Assembly: GCF_001458195.1 (NCBI RefSeq)
Contig: NZ_CYPU01000036.1
Location: forward strand, 1 to 49,577
Source: Ruegeria atlantica
Lineage (GTDB): Bacteria; Pseudomonadota; Alphaproteobacteria; Rhodobacterales; Rhodobacteraceae
Direction of reading: 5' to 3'
DNA: 49,577 nt
A program made the position numbers and the translations under genes. The notes under the pieces were generated by a model that had not been told where the DNA came from, searched no databases, and saw only the letters and a list, made by a program, of their open reading frames with translations. This document shows, in pieces, positions 34,995-43,386 of the stretch (within the stretch, counting starts at the first letter, position 1; every line of letters starts with the position of its first letter).

Positions 34995-35805
34995 GCGAAT
35001 GCGTGATATTGCAAAGACTTATGAAAGAGACGGTTTCGTAGCTCCGCTGGATATCCTGACAGCTTCCGAGGTCCAAACGCTGCGCGATGATTTTGAGAAA
35101 GCAGAGCTCATTCTCAGAGACGACCCAGAGAAACTCAAGCTTCTATATTCTTATCCAGACAGGCTGATACCATCATTCGATGCACTTCTTCGCCATCCGA
35201 AGCTGATTGAGGCTGCTTCAACAGTGTTGGGGCCGGACCTCATGGTTTGGAGCGGTGCACTTTTCGTAAAAGAAGCGCGATCATCGAAGATAGTCTCGTG
35301 GCACCAAGACTTGACCTATTGGGGTTTGGATGATGCTGAAGAGGTAACCTGTTGGGTTGCGATTTCAGAAGCGTCTGAGCAAAGCGGGTGTATGAGGTTT
35401 GTTCCTGGCAGCCATAAAAGCCGGATCGTGCCTCACGTGGACACCTTCAGCGAAAACAATCTTTTGTCACGTGGGCAGGAAATCGCAGTCGATGTGAACG
35501 AAAAAGATGCAGTTGCTGCCGAATTGCGTGCAGGGCAGGCATCCATGCATCACGGGCATCTCTTTCACGCATCAGGGCCCAATAACACGGACGATAGACG
35601 CATTGGTGTGGCGTTGCGTTTCATAAAGCCCTCAATGAAACAGCAAAACGGAGTGAAAACTTTGGTTGCGCTAGTCGCAGGGCGAGATGATTTTGGGCAT
35701 TTTTTAGTTGCGTCCTCTCCTCAGGGCTTTTTGCATGAGAACGATTTCGTTTTGTGTCAAAGGGATGCAGATCGCAAGAAACAAATACTCTTCACCGGAG
35801 TGTAA
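34981..35805 (+). CDS. Phytanoyl-CoA dioxygenase (PhyH) family protein
   Basis: This 274-residue Fe(II)/2-oxoglutarate oxygenase has the H-x-D pair in SWHQDLTYWGL, a distal histidine in HLFHASGPN, and an arginine in IGVALRF. MRFVPGSHKSR is another family block. It is not a close copy of the member at 19510. The start lies inside the idnD 3' end, so translation is coupled; an ATG six bases later is an alternative. The physical link to an idonate-type dehydrogenase suggests that it acts on a substituted sugar acid. The reaction is unknown. Confidence 0.86.
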   Translation: MTMDRRMRDIAKTYERDGFVAPLDILTASEVQTLRDDFEKAELILRDDPEKLKLLYSYPDRLIPSFDALLRHPKLIEAASTVLGPDLMVWSGALFVKEARSSKIVSWHQDLTYWGLDDAEEVTCWVAISEASEQSGCMRFVPGSHKSRIVPHVDTFSENNLLSRGQEIAVDVNEKDAVAAELRAGQASMHHGHLFHASGPNNTDDRRIGVALRFIKPSMKQQNGVKTLVALVAGRDDFGHFLVASSPQGFLHENDFVLCQRDADRKKQILFTGV

Positions 35806-36054
35806 TGACTCCCTTCTCGACCTCAGACCCATTGCTATATCGACCGGGAAACCGCCCTGAATCGCGAAAACTAGTAGACAATTAAAAGTTAACATAGTCG
35901 CTAAGCTTTTCTTCCACTGGGCGAAAAGTTGCAGAGGAAGTCTACGGCAGGTTCGAAATCAAAATAGTCATTACAAACTCAAAAAATATTCTGTTTAATT
36001 TTTAATTTGCGATCGTTGCGCTTAGCGCCTCTTCCTTTGTTTTGACCTTTTCGG

Positions 36055-36266
36055 GGTCTTGTCAGATTAACTTTGCTTGAGCGGGGCAGGGCGGGTGCAT
36101 AGCTTTTAGGAATGACCAAACCTGCCACCTTCAAGTACTTCAAAACCAGTCCTGAGATCATCCGCCTGGCGGTGATGCTGTATATTCGGTTTCCACTCTC
36201 GCTTCGGAATGTCGAAGATCTGCTGCATGAGCGAGGCATCGACGTGAGTCACGAAACTGTCCGATA
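36055..36266 (+). mobile_element. Left-end fragment of an IS6-family element
   Basis: A left terminal repeat (GGTCTTGTCAGATTAAC) begins at 36055, and at 36112 a transposase start follows (MTKPATFKYFK). The reading frame stops after 51 residues, at a TAG formed exactly across the junction with the next IS at 36267. About 600 bases of its 3' part are absent. The DNA is clearly similar to, but not identical with, the complete copy beside it. Confidence 0.9.
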
Positions 36267-36267
36267 G
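36112..36267 (+). pseudogene. IS6-family transposase, N-terminal 51 residues only
   Basis: This is the N-terminal helix-turn-helix region of the transposase (to HETVR), followed by a stop created at the boundary with the inserted element. None of the three catalytic acids is present, so it cannot act as a transposase. Confidence 0.9.
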
Positions 36268-37084
36268 GTGCTGTCAGAAGAACTTTGGTTGAGCGGGGCA
36301 GGGGTGTTGCGTAGCTTTTGCACATGACCAGACCTGCCACTTTCAAATACTTTAAAACCAGTCCCGAGATCATCCGCCTTGCGGTGATGCTGTACATCCG
36401 TTTCCCTCTCTCGCTTCGGAATGTCGAAGATCTGCTGCACGAGCGAGGCATCGATGTGAGCCACGAAACTGTCCGATACTGGTGGAACAGGTTCGGTCCG
36501 ATGTTTGCATCCGAGATCCGAAGAAAACGGGTTCAGCAACTCCGAGCCTTTTCAAAATGGAAGTGGCACGTAGACGAAGTATTCGTGAAAGTGAACGGCA
36601 AACGCCACTACCTCTGGCGTGCTGTCGATCACGAAGGCGAGGTGCTTGAAGCCTTTGTCACCAAACGTCGAAACAAAAAGGCAGCACTGAAATTCCTCAA
36701 GAAATTGATGAAGCGACACGGTAAAGCGGAAAACGTCGTCACGGACCGCTTTGCATCGTATCGGGCCGCTCTCAGAGAGCTTGGTGCTACCGAAAAACAG
36801 CAGACGGGCAGGTGGCTCAACAACCGGGTCGAGAATTCACACCTTCCTTTCCGACGACGCGAACGCGCGATGCAACGGTTCAGGCGTATGCGAAGTTTGC
36901 AGAAATTCGCTTCCGTCCACTCCTCCGTCTACAACCACTTCAACCAGGAAAGATCGCTCGCCAGCCGAGACACCTTCAAGCTGACGCGCACCGCCGCTCT
37001 CGCCGAGTGGCGTCAACTTTGTTCCGGATAGGTTCACGGTTTCCACGGCAAACTGAGACTGGTTCGAATTCGTCTGACAGCACC
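36267..37084 (+). mobile_element. Complete IS6-family insertion sequence (818 bp)
   Basis: The element is bounded by inverted ends beginning GGTGCTGTCAGA (left, 36267) and its complement (right, ending 37084); the first 12 bases match perfectly and similarity continues further in. Size and single gene fit the IS6/IS26 family. The eight flanking bases differ (GTCCGATA on the left, CGAAATCC on the right), so there is no target duplication, as expected after an IS-mediated deletion or recombination. Its left flank is another IS fragment and its right flank is a truncated gene. Confidence 0.93.
36318..37031 (+). CDS. IS6-family transposase
   Basis: This 237-residue DDE transposase is complete. 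It has an N-terminal helix-turn-helix region, catalytic D86 (WHVDEVFV) and D143 (VVTDRFAS), and a glutamate that aligns with the IS26 position at E172 (NRVEN). A basic C-terminus follows. An ATG six bases downstream of 36318 is an equally good start and matches the start of the fragment next door. The enzyme would act on both IS6 copies that flank the island, as their ends are nearly the same. Confidence 0.95.
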   Translation: MHMTRPATFKYFKTSPEIIRLAVMLYIRFPLSLRNVEDLLHERGIDVSHETVRYWWNRFGPMFASEIRRKRVQQLRAFSKWKWHVDEVFVKVNGKRHYLWRAVDHEGEVLEAFVTKRRNKKAALKFLKKLMKRHGKAENVVTDRFASYRAALRELGATEKQQTGRWLNNRVENSHLPFRRRERAMQRFRRMRSLQKFASVHSSVYNHFNQERSLASRDTFKLTRTAALAEWRQLCSG

Positions 37085-37242
37085 CGAAATCCAGTGACGA
37101 CTTGAACGACACCCAGTGCTACGAACACCCAGCCAACCAAAATAGTTGCGAAACCACTAGCCAGCACTGGGTTCGCCAAAGCATAGATGCCACCCAGAAT
37201 CGAAATAGCCGCCAAAAGAATCCATAAGATTTTGTTTTTCAT
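37085..37242 (-). pseudogene. HdeD/DUF308-family membrane protein, truncated by IS
   Basis: Fifty-two native residues remain, starting at the ATG at 37242 (MKNKILWILLAAISILGG), with an AAGGA upstream on that strand. Two hydrophobic segments with a central GxxA-LANPVLAS turn match the first third of HdeD-type (DUF308) proteins, usually about 180 residues. At 37085 the frame enters the IS and continues antisense through it to 36976, giving a meaningless tail. The IS junction therefore cut this gene. Confidence 0.8.
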
Positions 37243-37563
37243 TTTCATGTCCTTGTTCGCTGCGCACCCCATATTGTCTTCTAAAATGCGGACGGAACAA
37301 GGAAATCCACACCATAGTCGTTGCGTTTTCTGTGCGATGTTGGTGCAATACATCACTGTTCGGAAATCAAAATTCTTTGCCTGGTACGAGGTCTATTGAT
37401 GCGCAATTCTCTCGCAGACGAAGAGAGAACCTCGATTAATCTGATATTTGATCGGCTTGCTAGTCTACCTCTGAGAAAGCCAAAATGGCATTCTTGAACA
37501 CTCAGGTTTGTGTATGGCACAGTTTGCGCGAAATTTCTTTCGTCTTCGACTCAGGGATGTTGC
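37243..37563. other. Intergenic stretch, 321 bases
   Basis: No gene is supported here. It contains the start region of the truncated DUF308 gene on one side and the ribosome site of the ClsC-like gene on the other (GGGA at 37556-37559). A six-base stem (TCTCTC and GAGAGA) with a nine-base loop lies near 37407-37427; its role is unclear. Confidence 0.5.
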
Positions 37564-39105
37564 ATGCGTCTTGTGAAAATTTTCGTTGTAGTTGTCGCAG
37601 CTTTCGCGTTTTGCATGCTACTTTTGAGATTGGCTTACCCTTTGCCGACATCCAATTTTTCGCATCAGACCTCAAAGGAGCCGCCATCGTGGCATGGTCC
37701 GCTTGGGCAGGTAATTAATGCTGCGATGTCTCGTAATCCTGGAAAAGATGGTGTCCGCCCATTGCGAAATGGCGGTGCTGCGTTTGCAGCGCGTGCAATT
37801 CTTTCTAGGGACGCGGTATCGTCAATCGATGCGCAGTACTACATATGGCAAGATGATATCACCGGTCTAATGCTTCTTGACGAACTTAGATCAGCTGCAC
37901 AACGAGGCGTTCGCGTACGGCTACTGGTTGACGATAACGGGATAAGCGGACTCGACGAGCTGCTGGCTGAACTTGACGATATGCCGACGGCAAGCGTGCG
38001 CCTATTTAATCCGTTCACACTAAGACGTCCCAAATTGCTGTCTTACTTCTTTGACTTCAATCGACTGAACAGGCGAATGCACAATAAGTCAATTACATTT
38101 GACGGAGTAGTTACAATCGTCGGTGGTCGCAACATCGGGGACATCTATTTCGACTATGGATCTGGCACTCATTACTTGGATGTAGATGTAATCGCCATCG
38201 GACCTATTGTTGAAGAAGTCTCCGATGCATTTGATTCATACTGGAACAGCGGTTCAGCATATGATGCAGCAGTAATTCTGCCTCCATCAAAGGAGAAGAA
38301 GCTGGAAAATTTGGCAGATGCAGCAAGGGATTCCGTCGCTGGTGTTGGCTATCAGAAAGCCATAGAAGAAAACGCATTGACCGCGGGACTTGCCGAAAAG
38401 ACATTGAAGTTTGAATGGAGCGACGTCACTCTTTTTTCCGATAGCCCATTAAAAGGTCTGGGTGAAGCAAGTGCTGAAGATTTGTTAGTGGAGCGTCTAA
38501 TTCAAGTAGCTCAGCAATCCAAATCATCTATTGATCTCGTGTCCGCCTATTTCGTACCTGGAAAACGCGGAGCAGAGATTTTGGAAAGCCTAGCTCGATC
38601 GGGTGTAGATGTTCGCGTTTTGACAAACTCGCTTGATGCCACCGACGTAATGCCCGTTCACGCCGCATATATGGGTTATCGTGAAGATTTGTTGAAAAGT
38701 GGGGTTGAACTGTTCGAGCTTCGCGCTTCGAGGGAAGAACATAGCGACCGCAGCCTTCCCGAGATACTGGCTGGATCTGCATCGGGATTACACGCAAAGG
38801 TTTTTGGTTTCGATCGAAAAAGGGTTTTCATCGGGTCATATAACCTCGATCCACGATCAGCTCAGCTGAACACAGAAATGGGCCTTCTCATCGAAAGCCC
38901 GTCTATCGCAGCCACTCTTGGATCACAAATTCAACGGCCAGAAATTTCTTATCGTGTAACCCTCTCAAACGACGGCACACTTAAATGGACAATGGAGTCA
39001 GATTCTGGGGAAACGAAAAGCTACACATTCGACCCTGAAACTACCAAGCTTCAAAGAACCCTAACCATTTTTGCCAGATGGTTGCCTATCGAATGGATGT
39101 TGTAG
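37564..39105 (+). CDS. Phospholipase D-family protein, ClsC-like cardiolipin synthase
   Basis: This 513-residue protein has an N-terminal membrane segment (about residues 4-24) and two HKD motifs: H173-x-K175 with D180 (RMHNKSITFD), and H410-x-K412 with D417 (GLHAKVFGFD). Blocks such as AQYYIWQDDITG, LLVDDNGISGLD, RLFNPF and VGGRNIGD follow ClsC (YmdC), which joins phosphatidylglycerol and phosphatidylethanolamine into cardiolipin. The start was taken at 37564, where the membrane segment begins; the frame extends slightly upstream. It stands alone on the plus strand and has AT-richer codon use than the sugar island. Confidence 0.86.
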   Translation: MRLVKIFVVVVAAFAFCMLLLRLAYPLPTSNFSHQTSKEPPSWHGPLGQVINAAMSRNPGKDGVRPLRNGGAAFAARAILSRDAVSSIDAQYYIWQDDITGLMLLDELRSAAQRGVRVRLLVDDNGISGLDELLAELDDMPTASVRLFNPFTLRRPKLLSYFFDFNRLNRRMHNKSITFDGVVTIVGGRNIGDIYFDYGSGTHYLDVDVIAIGPIVEEVSDAFDSYWNSGSAYDAAVILPPSKEKKLENLADAARDSVAGVGYQKAIEENALTAGLAEKTLKFEWSDVTLFSDSPLKGLGEASAEDLLVERLIQVAQQSKSSIDLVSAYFVPGKRGAEILESLARSGVDVRVLTNSLDATDVMPVHAAYMGYREDLLKSGVELFELRASREEHSDRSLPEILAGSASGLHAKVFGFDRKRVFIGSYNLDPRSAQLNTEMGLLIESPSIAATLGSQIQRPEISYRVTLSNDGTLKWTMESDSGETKSYTFDPETTKLQRTLTIFARWLPIEWML

Positions 39106-39199
39106 GGAAGTTATTGGTCGTATCAGAAAATCCGTGCATTGTGATGGAGCACTCGGCTAGCCTTTAAAAATCTACAAAGAGTTTTGGAGTTCGGTTACT

Positions 39200-40789
39200 A
39201 TGCGCAAGTGGATGGTGCTGTTAACACTTTCTCTGTCAATGTTCATAATTGTTATCGATACCACGGTTATGAATGTCTCGATTTCCGCTCTCGTGGTTGA
39301 TCTGAACACTTCGGTAACTGGCATCCAAGCTGCAATTTCTTTGTATGCACTTGTGATGGCATCTTTCATACTCATAGGGGGCAAACTTGCCGATGTGATT
39401 GGAAAGAAACGGACCTTTGTGCTTGGGCTAGCAATCTTTGGCGTCGGCACAGCAATGGCGTCAATCAGCACATCGTTGATGATGCTGATTATCGGTTGGT
39501 CCGTGATAGAAGGTATCGGATCAGCCCTGATGATGCCCAACATCCAAACCATTCTTCGTGAGGCATATGAAGACAAAGACCGAGCAACGGCCTACGGTGT
39601 AATCAGCGCAGTAGGGGCTGTTGGGGCTGCTATGGGCCCCATTGTCGGAGGCTTCCTTACAACTTACTACAGCTGGCGGTGGGCTTTTCGATTGGAAGTC
39701 GCAATTGTTATCGTTGTGCTCGTTTGTTGCCGATACATATCAACCGAACTTCGTCAGGGAACCCGCCCCAAATTCGACTATGTCGGTGCTGCGCTTTCGA
39801 TCTTCGGATGGTCGACTATTGTGATGGCGGTATTGCTCGGACAAAGCTACGGGTTCTGGGTGGCAAAGCAGCCCTTCGTTATCGGTTCAATGAAGCTGGC
39901 TCCGCTGGGTCTCTCAGTGGTTCCCTTCGTGTTTCTAACTGGGGTTACACTAATCTTTGTGCTTTTCAGTTGGACAGCTGGACGGGATGAACAAGGCGAC
40001 GTCGCGATCTTTCGACCATCAGTATTTCGCACCACAGGTTTGAAGGCGGGTATTGCTGTTCGGTTCATACAAATGGCTGTAATGGCGGCATTCCTATTTA
40101 CAATGCCATTGTTGCTCCAACTCTCGTTCGAGTTCACCGCAATGGAAACTGGTTTGGCTCTCATTCCGTTTTCACTTGCCCTGTTGGTTTCAGCTCTCGG
40201 CGGTGCAAGGTTGTCAGCTCAATTTTCAGCTCGGCTAATCATTCGAACAGGGTTCTTGCTTGCTATCGTAGGACTTATTTTGATCGCTGTTACGGTTTCG
40301 CCTGACGCAGAGCCCTCTGATATGGCGACCGGAATAGTATTTGGAGCTGGGGTTGGCTTGATTGCATCTCAGATATTAAATTTGGTGCTTTCCTCTGTTG
40401 CCCCAGACCAAACCGCAGAAGTTTCTGGCTTGAATGGTACATTTGAACAGTTAGGAAACTCAATAGGTGTGGCTTTGGTCGGTACGATAATGCTTGGCAC
40501 ACTGACAACAGGACTGCAGGATCGCGTTATGGCTTACCCAGATCTCGAGGCCGAAGCAAAAGTCGAAATCACGCAAGCGCTCCAGAATAGTGTCGAGCTA
40601 GTTTCCAGCAGCCAACTGGCAGAAGCAATGCAAGATGCCGGAGCCAGCGTCGATCAAAGCGCGGTGATTCTCAAGGCCTACGGAGAAGAGCGTACTCAGT
40701 CATTTAAGATCGGTGTGTGGTTTCTAGTATTTCTATCTTTGTTAGGCTTGATTGTGACCCGAAGTTTACCAAACCGTAAACTCGTGTGA
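39200..40789 (+). CDS. MFS transporter, DHA2 (EmrB/QacA) family
   Basis: This 529-residue protein has about 14 hydrophobic segments, as in the DHA2 drug:proton antiporters. Visible marks are DTTVMNVSISAL near residue 17 (motif D1), LADVIGKKRTFVLG after the second helix (motif A), and GPIVGGFLTTYYSWRWAF (motif C). A GGAG lies about ten bases before the ATG. It is 94 bases after the ClsC-like gene. Export of a toxic compound is expected; the HlyD protein nearby (41163) is on the other strand and is of a different type, so it is not clearly its partner. Confidence 0.92.
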   Translation: MRKWMVLLTLSLSMFIIVIDTTVMNVSISALVVDLNTSVTGIQAAISLYALVMASFILIGGKLADVIGKKRTFVLGLAIFGVGTAMASISTSLMMLIIGWSVIEGIGSALMMPNIQTILREAYEDKDRATAYGVISAVGAVGAAMGPIVGGFLTTYYSWRWAFRLEVAIVIVVLVCCRYISTELRQGTRPKFDYVGAALSIFGWSTIVMAVLLGQSYGFWVAKQPFVIGSMKLAPLGLSVVPFVFLTGVTLIFVLFSWTAGRDEQGDVAIFRPSVFRTTGLKAGIAVRFIQMAVMAAFLFTMPLLLQLSFEFTAMETGLALIPFSLALLVSALGGARLSAQFSARLIIRTGFLLAIVGLILIAVTVSPDAEPSDMATGIVFGAGVGLIASQILNLVLSSVAPDQTAEVSGLNGTFEQLGNSIGVALVGTIMLGTLTTGLQDRVMAYPDLEAEAKVEITQALQNSVELVSSSQLAEAMQDAGASVDQSAVILKAYGEERTQSFKIGVWFLVFLSLLGLIVTRSLPNRKLV

Positions 40790-41162
40790 TTTGCTTTCGC
40801 CCGAACACACTCCTGGTACAAAAAGTGCCAAGAAGCCGTTTGGACAAAAACTGATTGTCCGAGAAACGCAATCCACTGCTCTCTTTGTACGCATACCTGT
40901 CAATGAGACCTATGGAGTCAAACACCAGGAAATCGTTGTTGCTATGGGCATTGATCGCACTGGCCACAACCAACGTCGCCGTTCGGCCCACGTTGCTGTC
41001 ATTCCTTCGGAACGCAGCTAACTCAATGGGAGAGCCTAATCTAACAAATGCTGCACGCGCTACGAACTGGCACTAAACCGTGTAAAACTGACTTTGCGGT
41101 TGCGTGACGTAACGAAGAAACGTCCCCTAATTTCGGACCCAATTGTGAAGAGTCTCTAGACA
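40790..41162. other. Intergenic stretch, 373 bases, with a possible decayed short frame
   Basis: No gene is well supported. A plus-strand frame from about 40903 to 41076 (57 codons) begins with a hydrophobic run LLLWALIALATTNVAVRP, reminiscent of the first helix of cyanate-permease-like MFS proteins, but it has no ribosome site and ends early. It may be a relic. The rest shows no clear repeat or terminator. Confidence 0.35.
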
Positions 41163-42101
41163 CTACAGGTAGGTCAACAGGGCTCGAATTCTGACGAGAA
41201 CCTTTGCAAGGATTTCGAAGGGTCCAGCGTCAGGACCGTAGGCTGTTGCCGAACCGACCATACCGGGTTGTGATGCGTATTTTGGTAGGCCATCAGGCCA
41301 CTCCAAAAGCAAAAGAACTTCCGAGTCTGATCCAACAGACGTCGCTGATAGCAGATTGGAACTCACCGGGATTTGCCCACCTGCTGTGCCCGGAACGACC
41401 TGAAAAACACTTGAGGTGAATATGGTTCCGGGTACGGCTTCGAATATTAGTTCCACTGGTGTTCCAGCCATCAAAGCACCTGACCCGTTCTGGCTGAACA
41501 CGCCTACCATCCGAAATGAGCCGGATTCAATAAATGGCATGACGGATGCCGAGGAACTGACCTGATTGCCGGGGGACAGGTTCACGGAGGTAACAATCCC
41601 GTCCTGAGGGGCACGAATTGTCGTTTCCTCCAAATCGAACCGTGCCGCCTCCAGACGTGCCTCTGCGGCATCGAGAGTTGCACGGCTTTCATCAATGTCC
41701 TGCTCGGACACCGACAGACCTGGGTTCCGGTCAAAAACAGTTTGCTGTCTGTTTAGTGTCAGCGACGCAATTTCCACGTCGGCCTCTGCCTCTTTGACGG
41801 CGGCCTTAAATGGCTCAGGGTCTATCCTGAACAGGACATCTCCGGCATTGACGGCCTGATTGGGAATAGCTGGAACCTCTATAACTTCGCCGTCCACTGA
41901 TGGGGCGATCTCGACCACTACCCCCATTACGGCGATCCGGCCTGATGGAGTCTTGGTGTTGAGCTGTGCAATGACATACAAGCAGATGCCTAATCCGACC
42001 AAGGCTACGATAATCTTGCTAGTCCGGCTCCACGAAAAGAGCTTCAGTTGGAAGAATAAAAGCCAGATGATCCCAAAGTAGATTGCAAGAATAATCAGCA
42101 T
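41163..42101 (-). CDS. HlyD-family membrane fusion protein, YiaV/YibH-like
   Basis: This 312-residue protein has two N-terminal membrane segments (about residues 2-17 and 30-47), then a barrel-sandwich half (APSVDGEVIEVPAIPNQAVNAGDVLF), a short helical hairpin, and the second half (TTIRAPQDGIVTSVNLSPGNQV). The double membrane anchor is typical of the YiaV/YibH branch rather than of classical EmrA. Those proteins usually go with a small DUF3302 protein, which is not seen here. It follows the HupE-like gene by 34 bases and is probably the last gene of that operon. Transport partner and substrate unknown. Confidence 0.85.
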   Translation of the reverse strand: MLIILAIYFGIIWLLFFQLKLFSWSRTSKIIVALVGLGICLYVIAQLNTKTPSGRIAVMGVVVEIAPSVDGEVIEVPAIPNQAVNAGDVLFRIDPEPFKAAVKEAEADVEIASLTLNRQQTVFDRNPGLSVSEQDIDESRATLDAAEARLEAARFDLEETTIRAPQDGIVTSVNLSPGNQVSSSASVMPFIESGSFRMVGVFSQNGSGALMAGTPVELIFEAVPGTIFTSSVFQVVPGTAGGQIPVSSNLLSATSVGSDSEVLLLLEWPDGLPKYASQPGMVGSATAYGPDAGPFEILAKVLVRIRALLTYL

Positions 42102-42135
42102 GTTATGCCCCCGTCATGTGGATGCTTAGCATGGT

Positions 42136-43386
42136 TCACAGGAAAAACTCCGCCCGCTCGACCACCCAGACCATTGCTATCAGGGCGGCACATGCGGCCA
42201 CGGCGGCACGAGAGCCGATCCAGATGCGGCCGGGTTGCCTGCGTAGGAACAGCACCAGCGGCCAAACAAGCAGAACAATCATCAGCTGCCCGATCTCGAC
42301 CCCGACATTGAAGGCCAGAAGGCTGTGCCAGACGTTTGGGGCGTCGACACGCAGGATCTGATGCAGCATGAAGGAAAACCCGAAACCGTGCAGCAACCCG
42401 ATGCCCGAGGTTATGCCAAAGGCTTTCAGATTGCCGTGCTCCTGGGTCGATGGCGTCACGGCCATTACGGCCGCGTAAACGATGGACAGGGCGATTGCCA
42501 GTTCGACCGTGGGAATGAACCAGGCACCACTGGGAGCTATGCCGAAGAACCCGAGGATCAATGTGACAGTGTGGCCGAGGGTAAAGCCTGTGACCCGCGC
42601 CAGAAGGCTGCGCAGGTTTAGCGCGCCGATGATCATGCAGAGCACAAACAGCACGTGGTCGGGACCTTCGAGGATGTGTCGGATGCCTTCGACAATGAAG
42701 GTTGAGGCCGCAGCGGTCGCTGAACCGGATACGTTAACCGGGTCATGCATCAGCCCCGTGGCGCGAAAAGTTCGGACTTCTTGACCGTTATAGTCCAGAA
42801 TAAGGTTTGCCGTGTTTTCCTGTCCTGGCAGTCCGGGATTGGATGTATGGGACAGGCTGTAGGTCGCAACTGGTCCGCTGACATAGCGTAAATGGATATC
42901 GACTATGACGTCGCCGACATAAGTTTCACCAGCCGAAGCTGGAAACACCGAACCGGACGCAAGCGCGTCTCTGGCCTCTGACAGGTTTGCAAAGCCGGGT
43001 TCGGTTCCAATGGGATGCAAGCGTAGCGCAACCACCGATGCGGGAAGTGTCGTTCTATCGACTGACAGCTGAAGGGAACTCGCCGCGATCTTTGCCAACC
43101 CGCCCGGATCGCTGAGCAGGGCACCCTGATCCAAGTAGTGCATGAGTACGCCATCTTCGATCCGGTTGTACGTATAGGGCGCAGGCTCCGGCAAACCGTC
43201 CGGGCCTTCGAGGCCAACAAGTTCGGCGACCAGATAAGACATCGGCGTGCGCAGATGGACGTCAAGGCCTTCGTCCGAACGCACCATATGATGAACACGG
43301 ACATTTTGGTTCAGCTTAAAGTGCGCCTGAGAGGAGGTGGCAACAACGCACGCAAAAAGAGCAAGGAAGACAACAATGATCCTCAT
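42136..43386 (-). CDS. HupE/UreJ-like membrane protein with N-terminal periplasmic domain
   Basis: This 416-residue protein has a signal peptide (to about residue 21), a periplasmic beta-rich domain of some 200 residues, and a C-terminal half with about six hydrophobic segments. That half holds the HupE/UreJ marks GIRHILEGPDHVLFVL, TGFTLGHTVTL and GLLHGFGFS, with histidines and acids able to bind metal. HupE and UreJ relatives transport nickel, but this extended group has no settled role. It overlaps the 605-residue gene by four bases (ATGA), so they are coupled and may form one complex. Confidence 0.82.
   Translation of the reverse strand: MRIIVVFLALFACVVATSSQAHFKLNQNVRVHHMVRSDEGLDVHLRTPMSYLVAELVGLEGPDGLPEPAPYTYNRIEDGVLMHYLDQGALLSDPGGLAKIAASSLQLSVDRTTLPASVVALRLHPIGTEPGFANLSEARDALASGSVFPASAGETYVGDVIVDIHLRYVSGPVATYSLSHTSNPGLPGQENTANLILDYNGQEVRTFRATGLMHDPVNVSGSATAAASTFIVEGIRHILEGPDHVLFVLCMIIGALNLRSLLARVTGFTLGHTVTLILGFFGIAPSGAWFIPTVELAIALSIVYAAVMAVTPSTQEHGNLKAFGITSGIGLLHGFGFSFMLHQILRVDAPNVWHSLLAFNVGVEIGQLMIVLLVWPLVLFLRRQPGRIWIGSRAAVAACAALIAMVWVVERAEFFL

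Noticed and set aside
1..37084. Recent IS6 composite transposon with identical ends
   Set aside because: The two copies differ at many silent positions and flanking octamers give no matching target duplication, so only a weaker claim of IS-bracketed DNA is made.
36976..37356. 126-residue minus-strand protein spanning the IS junction
   Set aside because: It is a chance fusion of the truncated DUF308 gene, its leader and IS antisense sequence.
40704..40991. 95-codon minus-strand gene overlapping the MFS 3' end
   Set aside because: Overlaps a well-supported gene, has no ribosome site and no recognisable family pattern.
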